A stretch of 64,000 nucleotides of DNA, from assembly GCA_950295325.1 (NCBI GenBank), contig OX485806.1:47425169-47489168 (forward strand). Reading direction: 5' to 3'. The stretch comes from Polytrichum commune (taxonomy: Eukaryota; Streptophyta; Polytrichopsida; Polytrichales; Polytrichaceae). This document shows positions 1 to 12,867 of the stretch, in pieces. How positions within the stretch are numbered: position 1 is the stretch's first letter; every line of letters starts with the position of its first letter. The notes beneath the pieces are model-generated. The model did no database searches, was not told the origin of the DNA, and worked only from the letters and a program-made list of their open reading frames with translations. Made by a program: the position numbers and the translations under genes.

Positions 1-660
1 ACGTCCATGTGAGATAGCCGACATTAGGACTGGGTAAGATCAGGGAGGTGCCGGACTTATGCCATCCGACCTTCTGAAGAGGTCTCACAGCCCTTGGACG
101 GGGCAATCCGGAAAGTGGCACGGATTGCCTTGTTATCCCGGATTAACGGATCTCTGGATGAATCTTCACCTTTTTGTTGTTGTAGTTCCGGAGAACCATC
201 CGGATTCTCTGTGTGACCTGCCAGGAAAGATTAGGCCGATCCAGACTGGTGGTGAGAGAAATCCAGATTCTGACCATACAGGGACGTCTTCACTGAATGA
301 ACCAAATCATCATTGGAGGTAGGATATAGATAGGTAGGTATTGAAGAAAGATGCACGTAGGAGTAAGACTTAATTATAGAGTTTCAATCCGGAAGGCAAG
401 TCCCGGAACAAGGGTTTCCAAAGGACCATCCGGATCCAGAAAGCGGATCCGGCCAGTGGTCAATTTTCAAGCAGGAAAAGAAGGTCCTTGACATCCTACA
501 CTTCACAGAATCCCTGGACGATACTCGGATCATCCGGACAGACCGGATTAAGCATTGAAAAACGCCTATCCGGAAACTTTTGGTGTTTGTGTGCTCCCAC
601 ACATGAACTCAAGCATTTTGAATTAGAATTGCAATCCAACATCACCATTTTCCAAACTCA
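1..660. repeat. TCCGGA-rich repetitive stretch, no gene recognised
   Basis: The hexamer TCCGGA and close variants (ATCCGG, TCCGGAT, CCCGGA) recur many times between about 100 and 670, with short unrelated spacers. Small ORFs here overlap on both strands and show no domain I recognise. It could be the internal part of an old retroelement that runs off the left edge. The adjoining minus-strand gag start at 661-855 fits that, because gag would continue leftward. Confidence 0.4.
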
Positions 661-855
661 TCAGTGCATCCGGTAATCTTGCCTCCAAATATGTTTTTGA
701 GGATTCCTTATCAAATTCACCTTATCCCAACGATTGTCACTAAAATCAAAGGCATGTTCAAAATCCTCTTTGACATGATTCTTGTTCCGTTTTGAGCATT
801 GCAACATTTTAGAAGCCTCGGGTTGACCATCATAACCCGCACGTTTGGTAGCCAT
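661..855 (-). pseudogene. Ty3/gypsy gag N-terminus (fragment, minus strand)
   Basis: A 64-codon reading frame begins MATKRAGYDGQPEASKML. The intact-looking gypsy element at 26931-38347 has the same start (MGIKRVGYDGEH) in the same place, about 50 bases after its primer-binding site. Reading on the minus strand, the order here is LTR end, primer site, gag start, as expected for a 5' end. The frame closes after about 60 codons, so this is a remnant. Identification rests on the matched position and a short similar peptide, not on a long domain. Confidence 0.5.
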
Positions 856-887
856 CTCTACTTCAAAGTGCTAGCCCAAAGACAAAA

Positions 888-904
888 CCTTATTTTGATA
901 CCAC
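888..904 (-). other. Gypsy primer-binding site (minus strand)
   Basis: On the minus strand TGGTATCAAAATAAGG directly follows the LTR end, separated by 2 bases. TGGTATCA is the usual plant primer site complementary to the 3' end of initiator methionine tRNA. The same arrangement occurs at 27832. Confidence 0.6.
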
Positions 905-1175
905 ATGTCGCAACCCTTGCAAACACCCCTTAACTATCTTGACCATTTCCCAATTATAACAAGAGTCACGAGAGCTAGCCCTTGACATTCCACCATGCAA
1001 ATGATAAACTCCCCATACCGTGGACGTGTTTAGCTCATAGGTGGGGGACCAACCATCCTACACTTGCATTTGGGACTCTCCCTTTAATCGGTAACCAATG
1101 ATTAAATGTGGGCTTCCAATCTTAAGTTGGCCATCGTGTTGCTGGAGCAACAACACAAAAACCCGAATCATATTA
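905..1175 (-). mobile_element. Truncated 5' LTR of the window's gypsy family
   Basis: The plus strand begins TGTCGCAACCCTTGC and runs for about 270 bases in parallel with the reverse complement of the solo LTR at 30627-31599 (matches include the GGTAACC-AATGATTA and GTTGCTGGAGCAAC blocks). Homology is lost near 1175, so most of the LTR is missing. It belongs with the primer site and gag start immediately to its left. Confidence 0.7.
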
Positions 1176-3990
1176 CATAATTACTAATCCTATATTCTTC
1201 ATTCTCTATTACCATGGCCTAAATTATCCTCATAATATGTTCTTAAAATCATGGCATTGATATTCATAATTATTAATGCCATTATTTACCCTATCACCGT
1301 ATATTATCTACCTTATTATCGCACATTTTTTATTACAAATTTTGTGGCTGATTCTCAATGGGTTTCCAATCCCATTTCCATGACCCATGTTTGGATTTTT
1401 TGCCTTCGTTGTGGATTGTTTGGCATTCGCAAGTTAGCTCTTTTGGTTTTTGTAACAACCATTATGTTGTGAAATCTAAAATACACAAGTTAGGTGGACC
1501 AAAGGATTTTGATTGTAGGGTTTTTCTTTGGCGAGGTCATTTTGAGGGTAGAAATCAACTCCTCCATTATCCCACATATTAACGTGGACTTGAGAACAAC
1601 ACACTACATAGTGGTTATAGCAAGTGTCATGCTAGGCAAAAATGGTGGTTGTCCAATCCCATGGGCATGCCAACCTCCAATGCTTCTTCTAGGGGTCCAA
1701 TGTTTATATTTTTTCCTTAAGGTGTAGGTCATGAACTTCCAAGGACTCCACCTTTCCAACCCTGTAAATTGAGATGATGCAAACATGGTATCGAGAGTAC
1801 CTTTTGAACCACCCACCACATGGATAATGTTTGGTTTATCCACCATTTTTTCTAGTTGATGTGGAGATGAGATTGAAGGTCCCAACACCACCGTTAATTG
1901 TTGTAGACAATGACTAGGTGGAGATGTTGAGGGCTAAATTGGAAAAATGCAAGTCAAGCCACGAACATGAGTTTGAATTGGTCCGCATGAAACAAAAATT
2001 GACTAACCTTTTAAGGATCAATTGTGGACACCATATTTTTTAAGCAATGGTCAAAATTGAGGGTTGGGGTGGAAAATTAAGGCTAATGAAAGAAGGCAAA
2101 AAATAATTGCCACAAAAAAATCCTTCAACAAGCTATATGTTTTCATATAGCTGAAAGAGTTGAAATATGTCAATGGCCTTATGGATGTTTGAGACAATTC
2201 TAACAAACCTAGCATGCAAAACGTACCTCCATTCCAAATTGTTTGTATTGGCCGTTGGAAATTGCATGTGCACTTGTTCATAAGTGGCTAGGGAGGCCAA
2301 AACACATGATTTGTGGACCCCAACATGAATGGGCACTAGACATAGCACCAAACCTTCAAGCACCGAATGCAAACAATGCAAACTCTCATATATCCTTGGA
2401 TAGTTATTCCTTATTTGAACGGCATTTTGGACACATGGTACCGCAATAAACCTTAGACTATGATGCATTTTGTGTGATTCAATGGTTCATAATGCAAGAA
2501 TTTCACGTTTTGTGGAATTTATAAATGAAATTATATTTGCTATCATTTTTAAGATTAAAGTCCCCTTGTTGCTATTCACTACAATTGGCTCTAAAGTTGG
2601 GTCCTACAAGCAATTAATAAATTCATGGAATTTCCCTTTAGATGTAATTGAATCCATTATGTTTTATAATCAAGAGGATAGGGCAAATTAGTATAAGGAT
2701 CTTTGAAAACGTTTTACATATTCATATGACAAAACAATTTATGATGGAAATGTCATGTTATCATATATTTCATACTATTTACATAAAAATATATTATTGG
2801 TACATATCATTGATCTCAATCATACTGCATCCATAATGCCATCGTCAGTGAATGGACAGCTACGGTGGGCCATGTTGTCTTCCATGCTCACACCTCTCCG
2901 TGCCAACTTTTATTACCCTCTCATGGTATGACCAATGTTTGTTGATAAATTATTAAAAGGTAGCCACGTTGGTGTGGGAGAGGGGGCACACATGCCAATT
3001 GTGGCACCGATCAACATATTGGCCATGCTTTGCTCATTGCAAATTGCTCTTAATTGCGCCCAACTTGGACAACAAATTGACTCCAAACCAACTTCTCACC
3101 AACCGCATTTACATCCAATAGGAGGTCTTTCCATTTCATTCATGTGAGAAGAACCTTCTCAAGAGCATTTTCCTTTGCTAAAGTTTTCCTATGCCTTCTC
3201 ATCTCTAGTCCTATTCACTTTCATTAAATGATTTGTGTGGGATGATTTTTATAATTAGTGTATGATAAATCATAGGTCTATGGTTTTGAATTTAGGATAA
3301 ACCTTATTACGGTAGTATGATACTAGTGGGTGTATTTTCAAATATTTAATGTCTCAAACCGTTTACAAATCACCGCTCTATGATTACCATTCATATGATA
3401 ACATTCGGTTCTTTTGAAAAACACATTGTAAGAGAGGTAAAAAATGTGACCTTTGTTATGCTTGATTTTAGATGATATGTTTCTAAACATAATAACATAA
3501 ATATAAAATATTTGATTAATAATTAATAATAATTAGATTAAGATTATCATATTAGATTTTAATAATATTTTATTTACACAAAAATATATTCTAGTAATCG
3601 ATTTAATTAAGTAGTATAAACAAAGTTCCAAAATTTTGCATATGTGTAGAATTGATTTTGATATGGCTAATATTAGGTTTTCATCAAGGTGGAAATTTAG
3701 TATTGGGTTTGAAAAAAATCTCAAATTGATGACTAAAATATATATCAATAAAAATCCTAATACAAATAAATGAACCATTTTCTAGCCTACCGTTAGTACA
3801 TATACATTTTTATTTCATAATTAAATTCTTGTACAAGTGGGGGGGGGGGGGTTGTTTCAAATTCATCAACATATGTCATTTTGGTATCCAATAAAAAAAT
3901 CCACCTTTTGGGAGCCTATGAGTCCATGACCGCATAGGCAGTCAAAACATCATATCGGTTGGGCCGAGGCGGTTGCAGACTAGTTAGATC
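1176..3990. repeat. Decayed dispersed repeats, AT-rich
   Basis: No gene is supported. Two blocks are paralogous to other parts of this window. About 1750-2010 resembles 26330-26650 (for example TGATGTGGAGATGAGATTGA against TGATGTGGGAATGACATTGA). About 2150-2690 resembles 55720-56150 in the same order (GTCAATGGCCTTATGGATG against GTCAATGACTTGATGCACA, then TTGGCCGTTGGAAATTGCAT against TTGGCCATTGGAAACCACAT). A run of 13 G lies at 3839-3851. The rest is AT-rich sequence in which I see nothing. Confidence 0.5.
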
Positions 3991-3993
3991 GAG

Positions 3994-6900
3994 GTGTGAG
4001 CCCAAATCCCCCTCACCCTTCAATTGCGTCCTAGTCCGGGTGAGGGTTCTTGAGCCACATTCTAGTTAGCAAGTCACAAGTGCACACAAGGGAGAGATTG
4101 AGAGAAGTGGTGTGTATAACACCCTTGTCTTTATTTACTCGTACAAGCGTTTAAGAACACTTGCATTCACAATACAATTTCAATGCCTTGTGTGGCTTAG
4201 CTCCTATGATGATACTACCTAATTCTCTACCCTCTAACCCTCAATTATCACCAATCATCCCTTGTGAAGGTGACCCATGGGCACCCCTCACAAAGGCCGA
4301 ATTGTCATGGACTCCCCCTGCCTGATCAAAGTTGAAGTCAGTCCTGGTTGCAGCTTTAATCCATTGCAGCTTCCCGCTCAGTCCCCGAGCTTATATGTTA
4401 CCTGATTGCAGTTCGCTCTCCTTCTTGGTAAGTACCCTCCGGTTGTACCCTTCCTAGTGCCGTGGTTGAGGTCGACTCCACTCAGTCGAGCATTGTGCGG
4501 CCGAGGCCACTGCGACTCAGGTGTCTAACCCCATTCCCGGTTTCTACTGAGCCCTTGCCATTGTTCTCGCAATTCTCCTGACTTACCTCTCACCTGGGAC
4601 CCTGGGGAAGTGACATTTCTCAATTCTAACTTGTGCTGGTAGATGTGCACTGCAGCACTCTTCCGACCACGGACTTAGCTGGCACTTAGTATCAAGCAAC
4701 CACCCATCCCCTAAGAACGTCAATGCTCAAGACATCACAATTTGCGTGATGAGGGATCAGCTGGTGATCGACAAGCATTCCCCGCGCCCAACTACCCAGT
4801 ACCTATCTCCTCTCCTTCCGAAGACATGCAGGTTGATTTTTGTCGATACCATGAGTGAATGAGTGGTGCAGCGAATCCTTCGTCACCCACACCGGTACAA
4901 CTCGCCCGTTCGAACTACTCCCAGGTGCACCTTCGGCCAGTCCCCATCAATCCCTTGACCCTTCTCTGAATCCGAAAGGGAGGAGCTCACCGCCACGCTG
5001 GTTTGTGTTGGACCGAGGATAGGACCCAGCTTGTAAATGTTGCTCACGCCTTCCTCCACTCCTTACCTGGGAATTCAATGCACCTAGGAACAAGCACTGA
5101 ACTCAAGGCATTTCAGATTTTTACTACAGGTTTCATGTTCACCTCCTACAAGCACGAGCATTGCCCAGGGCCCCGATCCTTTTCCTGCAGTAATGATCCT
5201 TGGGTGGGTCGCCAAGGCAGTAAACATGGACGTGGGAGCAGCTGCATTCATTCCTCTTGGGTTCTCTACGAATTCTTGTCCGGCTTACTGCCACTGCCTC
5301 ATTCCCACAGCAGGGCGGAATTTCGGTGGGCCACTAATCAGCGTACCCTCCTCATCGCTCCTTGTCTAACCCAATATATAATTCACCGATCACTCACCTA
5401 CGCACCCCACCTGCCCTTCCTTCATTCCCTCAAACCTACGGCTCACTGCCACCGCCGATGTCCTCTGTGGATCCGCCGCCGCATTGATGCCTCCGTGAGG
5501 CGTCCTAAAGACTAAATGACACTCACATCATGGTGATGAATCTAGCGGGATGTCTCGTGAATGTCGAGTTGAGTCCCCCTTACAGATTAACGGATTCTGG
5601 TTCGAAGCCTCCTTATGTGCACCTTCGACCTTGACTCCTAACCACTGGGCATGTAGCGGTCGATGTCCCCCTGCCTTGTGATTGAACAGTCTTGCAACCC
5701 TCCATTTGGGAGCCCTTGACTTGGTTGCGCCCACCAGACTTGCGCCCATCCTTCAACTCCTCATCCATTACTCTCCCACCTTTCTCAAAACAGATCCTTA
5801 CCAAAGCCAGCGCCTCCTTCGACATCAGATCTCCGTTGTAGTCTTGGCTTAAGGGCAGGGCCCTTCCGCCCAACTTGATCTAATTCAACCTGCCCTGATT
5901 CTCCCCCTCACACATCATTTCGTTCTTTTCTCGCTCCCCTACATCTCCTTTTCCGCCCTTCCGTCAGTGGCGTGTACTTACTCGGAACTCTTCACAGCGG
6001 TAGGGCCTCAGCATGGTATCCCTCGCTCTCCTTTCCTCCACCGTGCATTATTCCCAACGGAGCAGGGCTTCGCCCTCTCTCTCCTCCTTCCTCTCTACCA
6101 CATGCCTAATGAGCTCTCTACTTCCTACCTCCCGAGACCCCTCCAACCTCTACCTTTTTTCCCGGGTTGCCCGGCATCTTTCGGGCCGCCCGAGAGAAAA
6201 AACGGGTTGAGACCTTTTCCCTTGGCCTTTCCCCCTTTCAAACCCACTTTCTCTTTTCTTCAATTGACTTCTTCTCCCCCTAGCCCCATAATTTATTAAG
6301 ACTCATAGATAGATAGATAGATAAGAATCAAGTTAATTACGAATAGCCCACCGTAATCGTTAGCAAAGCCTCACACTCGGTTAATGGTATAAATTGCGAT
6401 TTGTTGCTTTGGAGGTCGCCAAGTCATGTCTCCTTGGTTGGTTGAGGGAGGGAATTTGTACGACACTTAAACGGTCCGGGTTCGACTCCCGTCGAGTTCG
6501 TGTGATCGTTTCATGTGTTACACATGACTTGGTGATGCTAGTGATTTCTAGGCAGGAAATTAGTTTCCAACCAACCGGCTCTTACCCATCCTCCTGAGCT
6601 ATCCGTGTAAATATCATTCAATAAATAACGGTCATCGTCATGACCCCCCCCCTTTTATTCTATGGGTTATTCTTGGTCCTTTTAAGCATATTTTTACTAG
6701 ACTCCCCCTGAAACGCTTATGCCTTATTCCCCTTTAATCCCCCTAAGGTTAAATTCTCTTTAAGCTCATACTCACCTTTTATCCTAATTTCACCGAGGTA
6801 TTTAACACCTTACCTCTCCCATCCTCGCATACCGAACCCAAGTATTTGAGTAGGGCTTCGCCCTCTCCTCCTTACCTTTTCTTTTCTCGCTTGCCCGCAA

Positions 6901-7145
6901 CCGACCTTTCCAATAATGTACTTTGACCTAGCCTTCTTGTCTTCTAGTTTAGGGGTCCACCTTGCCTACTCACCAATATTCCTTCTCCTCATTAATCCAT
7001 GTGGTCACCTAGGCTAAGGTCCTAGTAGGAATGCACCAATAGTTCCTTGTTTCTTCCGTAATTGCTTAAACCTTACTTAGCCTTATTAACCACTTTTTGA
7101 TTAATTTTTCGGTATTTACATGTGAGTGAGATTTTGCGCTCACAC
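3994..7145. mobile_element. Probable DNA transposon with short inverted ends, unclassified
   Basis: The left end (GTGTGAGCCCAAATCCCCCT) and the reverse complement of the right end (GTGTGAGCGCAAAATCTCAC) match at about 20 of 25 positions. GAG lies immediately outside both ends, a possible 3-bp target duplication. The right boundary coincides with the point where gypsy 3' sequence (paralogous to 37027 onward) begins, which supports it. The interior is strongly pyrimidine-rich on the plus strand. It contains ORFs of up to 170 codons (5003-5515) with no recognisable domain, a GATA tract near 6307, and a tail fragment related to the LINE at 6380-6600. No transposase is visible. Confidence 0.4.
6380..6600 (-). 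repeat. LINE 3'-tail/tRNA-like fragment
   Basis: The reverse complement aligns with the LINE 3' untranslated region at about 22530-22740. Shared blocks include AGCTCAG, AGCCGGCTGGTTGG, TTTCCTGCCTA, CACCAAGTCA, AACCCGGACCGT and CATGACTTGGC. On the plus strand 6478-6500 reads like a tRNA T-arm (GGGTTCGACTCCC) with TTGGTTGGTTGAGG upstream as a possible A box. It could be a SINE that shares the LINE tail, or a severely truncated LINE copy. It does not fold as a complete tRNA by eye. Confidence 0.5.
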
Positions 7146-7536
7146 GAGGCGTGGCTTAACAATGGAAAGCCATCTCGGAGTTGCAACCGAGACAACTTAG
7201 TGGAAGCGTTGAGGTCCAACCTAGTTGTGTCAAAATGGTAGAGTTAGGCTAGTGGAGCCTAACTTGGGAGGCCCAAAAGCAAGGGCAACCCAAGTGAGTT
7301 TCAAAGTAGGTGGGTCTAGTGTAGTTTAGGTCCTTGGACAAAGATGTCCGGGGTCACCTAAACGGACCACCTAGAAACGACACCTTTGGGACTTTGCCAA
7401 ATTTGAAGATGCATTGTGGGGGTAGCGCCCCGAGGGAAACACAATGCCACACCAAGAGAGGATGGCAACTTGAGAATTGGTGTGCCGACTATGAGTATAG
7501 TCGATGAGGGCATCGACTCCATTTGGTGGGGGTGAG
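7146..7536 (+). mobile_element. Gypsy internal 3' region with polypurine tract (fragment)
   Basis: From GAGGCGTGGCTTAACAATGG onward the sequence parallels 37022-37390 of the complete gypsy element, immediately before its 3' LTR. It ends with GGTGGGGGTGAG, a purine tract that would prime plus-strand synthesis, directly abutting an LTR. Upstream internal sequence is absent. Confidence 0.7.
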
Positions 7537-8486
7537 TGTCGCGCACCTCTCCATGAGGAGTGCCCGCAACACCATGGGCACAAGGGGGACCCCGGAGTGA
7601 CACCCGGGACTTGTGGCGCCATTGGTGAGAGGGCCCAAGTACTCTTAGTGTGGGTGAGGGCCCCGGGCGTTAAGAACGCCTCTCACCCACAGGGACTAAG
7701 AGTCATGAGGGTAAGGCCATAAGTTATGAGTAGCTTATGGCGGTGGAATTCTAGAATGCTAAGGAACACCTCAATCGGAGGTGCTATCTAGGAGATATGG
7801 CCATTTGAGTGGGGCGCTGTCCCGGGACAGCACCCTGGGACAGCCGTGACCTGGGAGTGGTGCCCGGGACTGCCAAGGTTTGAAGAGCCATAACTTCCTC
7901 AATACTTGCCCGAATGAGGCAAGTGAGGGGTCCATCGGCATCTACGCAAAGAGTAGGTGACGATAGAGTGGTCGCTTGAGAGCATCAGACATCATATGTA
8001 GAAGTTATTGTGGTCTGAAGCTGCTGGGGGGGTTCTAGCCCCAGCGGCTAAGGGAAAATGTCCACTTGGCCCCAACCCTTGTAGAGAGACACAAGGATAC
8101 TTGATGGTGGGGTAGGGGCCCCGCCCAAAGTCCTAGAGGCTTATATGGGTGAGGCGGCTTAGCCGACCGACCCCCCCCCCCCCCCCCCCCGAGCATACTT
8201 GGCAATGTGCTCCGGGTAGTTGTAGTGTTGTTTTGGCAACACAATGATCAACTCAAGAGTGGACTTCCATGGATGGAAGTCCACCTTAGCCATTGGCTAC
8301 CTACAAAGGGGAGAGTCCCGAATGCATGTGTAGGAGGGTTTGGTGACCTAGCCATGAGCTTGAAGGTCCGCGGTTTTGGGAGCTAACCATGCATGTGCGT
8401 GGGATGTGCAGGTTAGTGCTCGTGGCACTTGCTAGGTTGGAAAGGCGGTCAAGCTAGGTGAAGGAAAACTAGCAAGGGTTGCGACA
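7537..8486 (+). mobile_element. 3' LTR of a truncated gypsy element
   Basis: Starts TGTCGCGCACC and ends GGGTTGCGACA, the same inverted TGTCGC...GCGACA ends as the other LTRs here. A TATA-like CTTATATGGG occurs near 8140, as in the other copies. A run of 20 C at 8171-8190 lies within it, followed by a small deletion compared with relatives. The upstream polypurine tract marks it as a 3' LTR rather than a solo one. Confidence 0.8.
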
Positions 8487-11400
8487 CTATCACACCTCAA
8501 GCTCACCAACTAACACCAAACGATAGCCCACAATCAAAATGGGTTAGACACCAATTACACATTGGCCATGAAGTGTACTTGATTTGTGAATTAGTTTAAA
8601 ATGATTCGATAGTGGTTTTGCGTCGTGCCTAGAATTTTAATTATGATAACACCAATTCTTAATAGTTGAGTGGTTGTCTATCCAATTGGGACCAAAACCT
8701 AGTGAACAATTGGCATTGTTATTGCACTATCCTTGTGCGGAATTTTTAGTTTCCAAGCACAAACCTATCATTCCAACAATTATAAACAAAAAAAGAAATT
8801 CACCACAACGACCAATCACCTACAAAAGACCCATGAAAAAAGGAAAATGTTATGAGATCTCAAAATTGGGGAATTAGAATCGCAACTTAGCTACACAAAA
8901 ATCCCTAGAACACCAAGTAACATGAGAAAATGGCCACCTTTCCAATTGCCAAGAATTGAAGGGGGGAAGTAGCCAAACCCTCTTTGGTTCCTAGCCGCAA
9001 TCATCATCATTTTTGAATCTGGTTCATTAATTTAGTGCACCATACTCTTATTTCAATTGGTTTATATTCCTGGTTGGTAAGCCCTTGAATACAAGTTCAT
9101 TCTTGATCGGTTTATTCATGTTCCTAAGTGATTTATTCTTACCCTAATTGGTTAACCATCAAATTCAAATTCACTCCTAATTGGTTCACACCTACCTTTG
9201 ATCGGTTGACTCAGTTTAATTTTGATCCTGAACATAAGTTTATTCCTGGTTTGGTTCGGCCCATGTTTTTTAATTCAATTTTTTATGATTTGGTACACCC
9301 CCACTTTTAATTTGGTTTGTTCTTGCTCATGATCAATTCATTCTCACTCCAAATTGATTAGCCATTGAATTTGATTTCACTCCTTATCGTTTTATTCATT
9401 CTCCAAAATTTGAGTTTTTTTTTGGTTCGATTTGGCCCTTCCTCTTGATTTTGATTCGTACATAATTTGGTGCATTCTGTTTGATTTGGATTGTTCCTAC
9501 TCTTGGTTCATTTATATTTTTTTGTTAATTTGATTCATTCCTAACCATGGTTAGCTTCCAAATTTGAATGCATTTTTTATTTGGTTCAGCCCCTAAATTC
9601 GCATTCACTCTTGGAAAACCTTATCTAACCTACCATTTTTTCCAACCTCCTTCTCACACACACCCTACTTCTTATGTCCTACCAATATTAAACCCTGCCA
9701 ACACATCAAAACAATGGGTTTGAATCCCTTTCCCCAAAACTTCATCCACCAACAACAATTCACCTATTTTTCTATTCACACAACCTTTCCCATTAAAAAA
9801 CCACACTCACATTAAAAAATGAAAAACATTCATGTAATTCATGCAAAGAATGGGATTCACCATAAAAAATCTTATCAATTAATAAATATCTTACTAAAAT
9901 GCCTAAATGAATTACAACTTAACCAAAAAATAATTACAAATATAGAAAAATCAGCAATTATCACAATAATTGCTTTATAATGACATTGAACCAATCAAAA
10001 GGTTTGTAGAGCCCAGAATCAATTTAGCAATCCAACCTAGCCCAACTTGTTAAGTAGGCATCTCACTTCAATACAAATTGTCTACTAGCAAGTCAGTTTT
10101 GCATCTAACATCCTGGCAAGGAATTTGGGTTGGGAGGGTCAACCAATAGAGGCAAGTTAATTTCTTAATCCAAACTACCTTGACATGTTGCCATAGGGAG
10201 AATGTCAACTGGAGGGGGGTTGACACTTGGGGCTATTTATGCACCTCTCAATATTTTTTTCATGTCTTTATTTGTAAATAAAAGGCTATTATGACATATT
10301 TTTTAGCACCCTATATTTATTTGTAATTGATGAGAGAGGCTAATTTTGGCATACGTAGAGCTCAACAACCTCTATTTGTTCCTAGGGTTGACCACATTGT
10401 AATGACTTAAAGCGTCATCCAGATTAAGATGACCAATCTTCCGAATTTTTTTTGTTTGTTATTATCTATTTCTGATTGTCTTCCGTTATTATGTTGGAAA
10501 ATGTCTTTGTTCTTTTTTTAAAAGCTTTTCTACCTTGTATTCATCATGATAGATTTTTTTGTTATAATGAATTTCTTTTCTTGATGATATCTCTTCAAGT
10601 AATGTCATTTGACCAAGTGTTGCCTTTAATCTATCAACTTGTTTGTTTGTAACTTTCTTCTCGTGTTGAACATTTTCATGTGCTGCAGTTATATCTTTAA
10701 GCTCAAGTGTTATTTCTTGTGTTTGATCTAGATCTTATTCTCTTATCTTTGGGCGTTGTAGTGTTGTATTTTTTTATGTGTCATAGTTGTTTCATCTTCT
10801 TATCAAATAATTAATTAACTCTTTCTACAATAGCTAAGTATCTTAAATAACCTAGTGATACCAGTATCCAGGTAACCCTCCCTTCCAAGTTGACTAAGTA
10901 ATCATATAGCCAAATATCTCTTCTATTAGTTGCCAAATAACAAATTAACTCTTATTCTGAATTGCTAAATAGCCAGGTTACAAATTTCTCCTTCTTTTCT
11001 AAGTATCCTAAGTAACCATGTTGCCAAGTAACAAGTTTCCTCACAGTGACAACTATATAAGTAACCAAATAACAAGTTCTCTCTTCTTTCACTTCAGTAA
11101 GTGGCCAAATAACAAATCTTATTTTCTCTTCTAAGTATCTCAAGTTGCACGTCTCTTTCTTCAAGTAACCAAATAGTTTTTCTTTAAATAGCAAGCAATT
11201 TTTTTCAAAATGCCGAGTAGCCAAGTAGCTAAGTAACCTCTTTTCAAGTAACCAAATTACCTTTTGTTTAATTTTTTTTCCTCTATCAACTCTTATTTCT
11301 AGTTTCTTAATTGTTAGTTTCCATTACCGGAACTTCTTTGCGTTAAAACATGTGTGGATAGCAACTTCATAGTATTGAAGTTGGTGTTAGACACTCTTCT

Positions 11401-12854
11401 TTCATGTAGAGAAAATCTTTTTTACATGTGTGGTAATACCTCTACTAACCTTCCATTTTCTTATCAACTTTTGGAAAAACGTATACTCAATTTTATCATA
11501 ATAGAGATTATATTATTAAAAAAATTATAATCATATTACTTGTCATATTTGATTTCTCTAAGCAATCATTCATGCTCATGAAATATAAATAACACATGGT
11601 CATAAATCATTATGATCAGAATGATAGTGGGATGAAATAAATATGCAAGGGACATAATTATAAATTTGGTTCATGTCAAGAACTTCATAACTCTTAGACT
11701 TATAACAATCATTAATTTAAGAAGATATATATTTAATTATTATACATCCTTGCATGCAACCTCACACATTTTTGGTCCTATATCCTTTCTCATACGTAAG
11801 AATGCTTAGTTTCCATGAACTTTTCTTGGTATCCTACTTCACTCGCAAACTTTGCATTGCAACTATCCTCACCTCATGTGAGTTTCTATAATCTCTCAAC
11901 ACTTATAATTGCATATCATTTTTCATACAATTGCTTTTCAAACACGTATAATTTTTCTCTTCACAAATGCGACTATATAATACTCCATACACATTTGCCT
12001 TCCAACATTTATGTTTTCTCAATCATACTTAACATTCTCACTCTTATGATTGTTCCACCTCATGTGAGTTTCCATGCATAGCACTCATCAATTTCCTCTC
12101 AAGCATAATCAACTCGATGATGTAATTACTTTGCCTCTACCTTGGATAACTAAGAAGAAGGTGTGAGCTTGAAACTATTGGTTCCAGAATGGTAAAGACA
12201 CAAACGACCTAGCTCTCATGTAGCTCATCGTCATGGATAAATGGCCTTCTTCCTACATTTATGGTAACCAAGTTGAGGACCGGCCGTTATAAGGTTGAGG
12301 TCACAAATCCTTGAGTTAATAATGGTTGATACTTTGCTCGATACCTAGAGTTGGGCCCAATACTCCCGTTCTAGGCCTGCCTTTTTTTTGCTATTAAATT
12401 AACTAGTTGCCCCCCTTGGTCTCATAGTTATTGGCTCCCTAATCCTCCCATCTTTCGGCTCTCTTTGGTCTGACCCTCCTACTTAATAATCTTCCGTTGC
12501 TCGCTTCTAGCTTCATTGTTGCGCTAGTTCATCAAAGTGTTGTTCTTATCCTAGGCACATTGTACGTTGCTTCCCCACAATAATCTCTCCCATCATTACC
12601 TCACTCTGTTTTTTTTTTGGTGTTGCTCGTCCTTTTGTGATGCTCCCCATTTTTTTTCTTTTGTGTTGCTCTCTTCATTAGACTTATGATCTTCATTTTT
12701 CCTCGGTTGTGCTCGTCGTCTTCAACAATTATAATTCTTTGGCTTCTATGCCAAGTGCTCGGTGTCTTCAGCATTTACAATTTTCTGTGTATGGTTGATG
12801 TCTTCACGTAGATGTTTCTCGTGTTTGCACTGCTCCCGTGTTCTTTATTTGTTA
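8487..12854. repeat. AT-rich spacer with degenerate tandem repeats
   Basis: No gene is supported. About 9000-9620 is a loose repetition of a theme like TTGATTGGTTCATTC (TGGTTCA, TTTATTC and ATTGGTT recurring). About 10800-11270 is a degenerate array of AAGTAACCAAATAACAAG-like units; the same theme recurs at 57180-57600 and 59390-59430. The block 10340-10460 resembles 56570-56700, which suggests a shared ancestral repeat. 11300-12850 shows nothing recognisable. Confidence 0.45.
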
Positions 12855-12867
12855 TAGACACTCCTTG
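12855..12867 (+). repeat. LINE target-site duplication, left copy
   Basis: TAGACACTCCTTG is repeated at 23023-23035, immediately after the LINE (TTC)n tail. The right copy is certain to 11 bases; its last two bases are also the start of an inserted LTR. Confidence 0.75.

Noticed and set aside
5003..5515. 170-codon frame inside the left DNA element
   Set aside because: No recognisable domain, biased pyrimidine-rich composition, and no homologous counterpart in the similar region at 60-63 kb.
6430..6510. A functional tRNA gene
   Set aside because: The T-arm and a possible A box are present, but no acceptor stem or anticodon arm pairs. The segment is part of a repeat shared with the LINE tail.
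8171..8190. Run of 20 C as a meaningful element
   Set aside because: Homopolymer expansion inside an LTR. Length may be a sequencing or assembly artefact.
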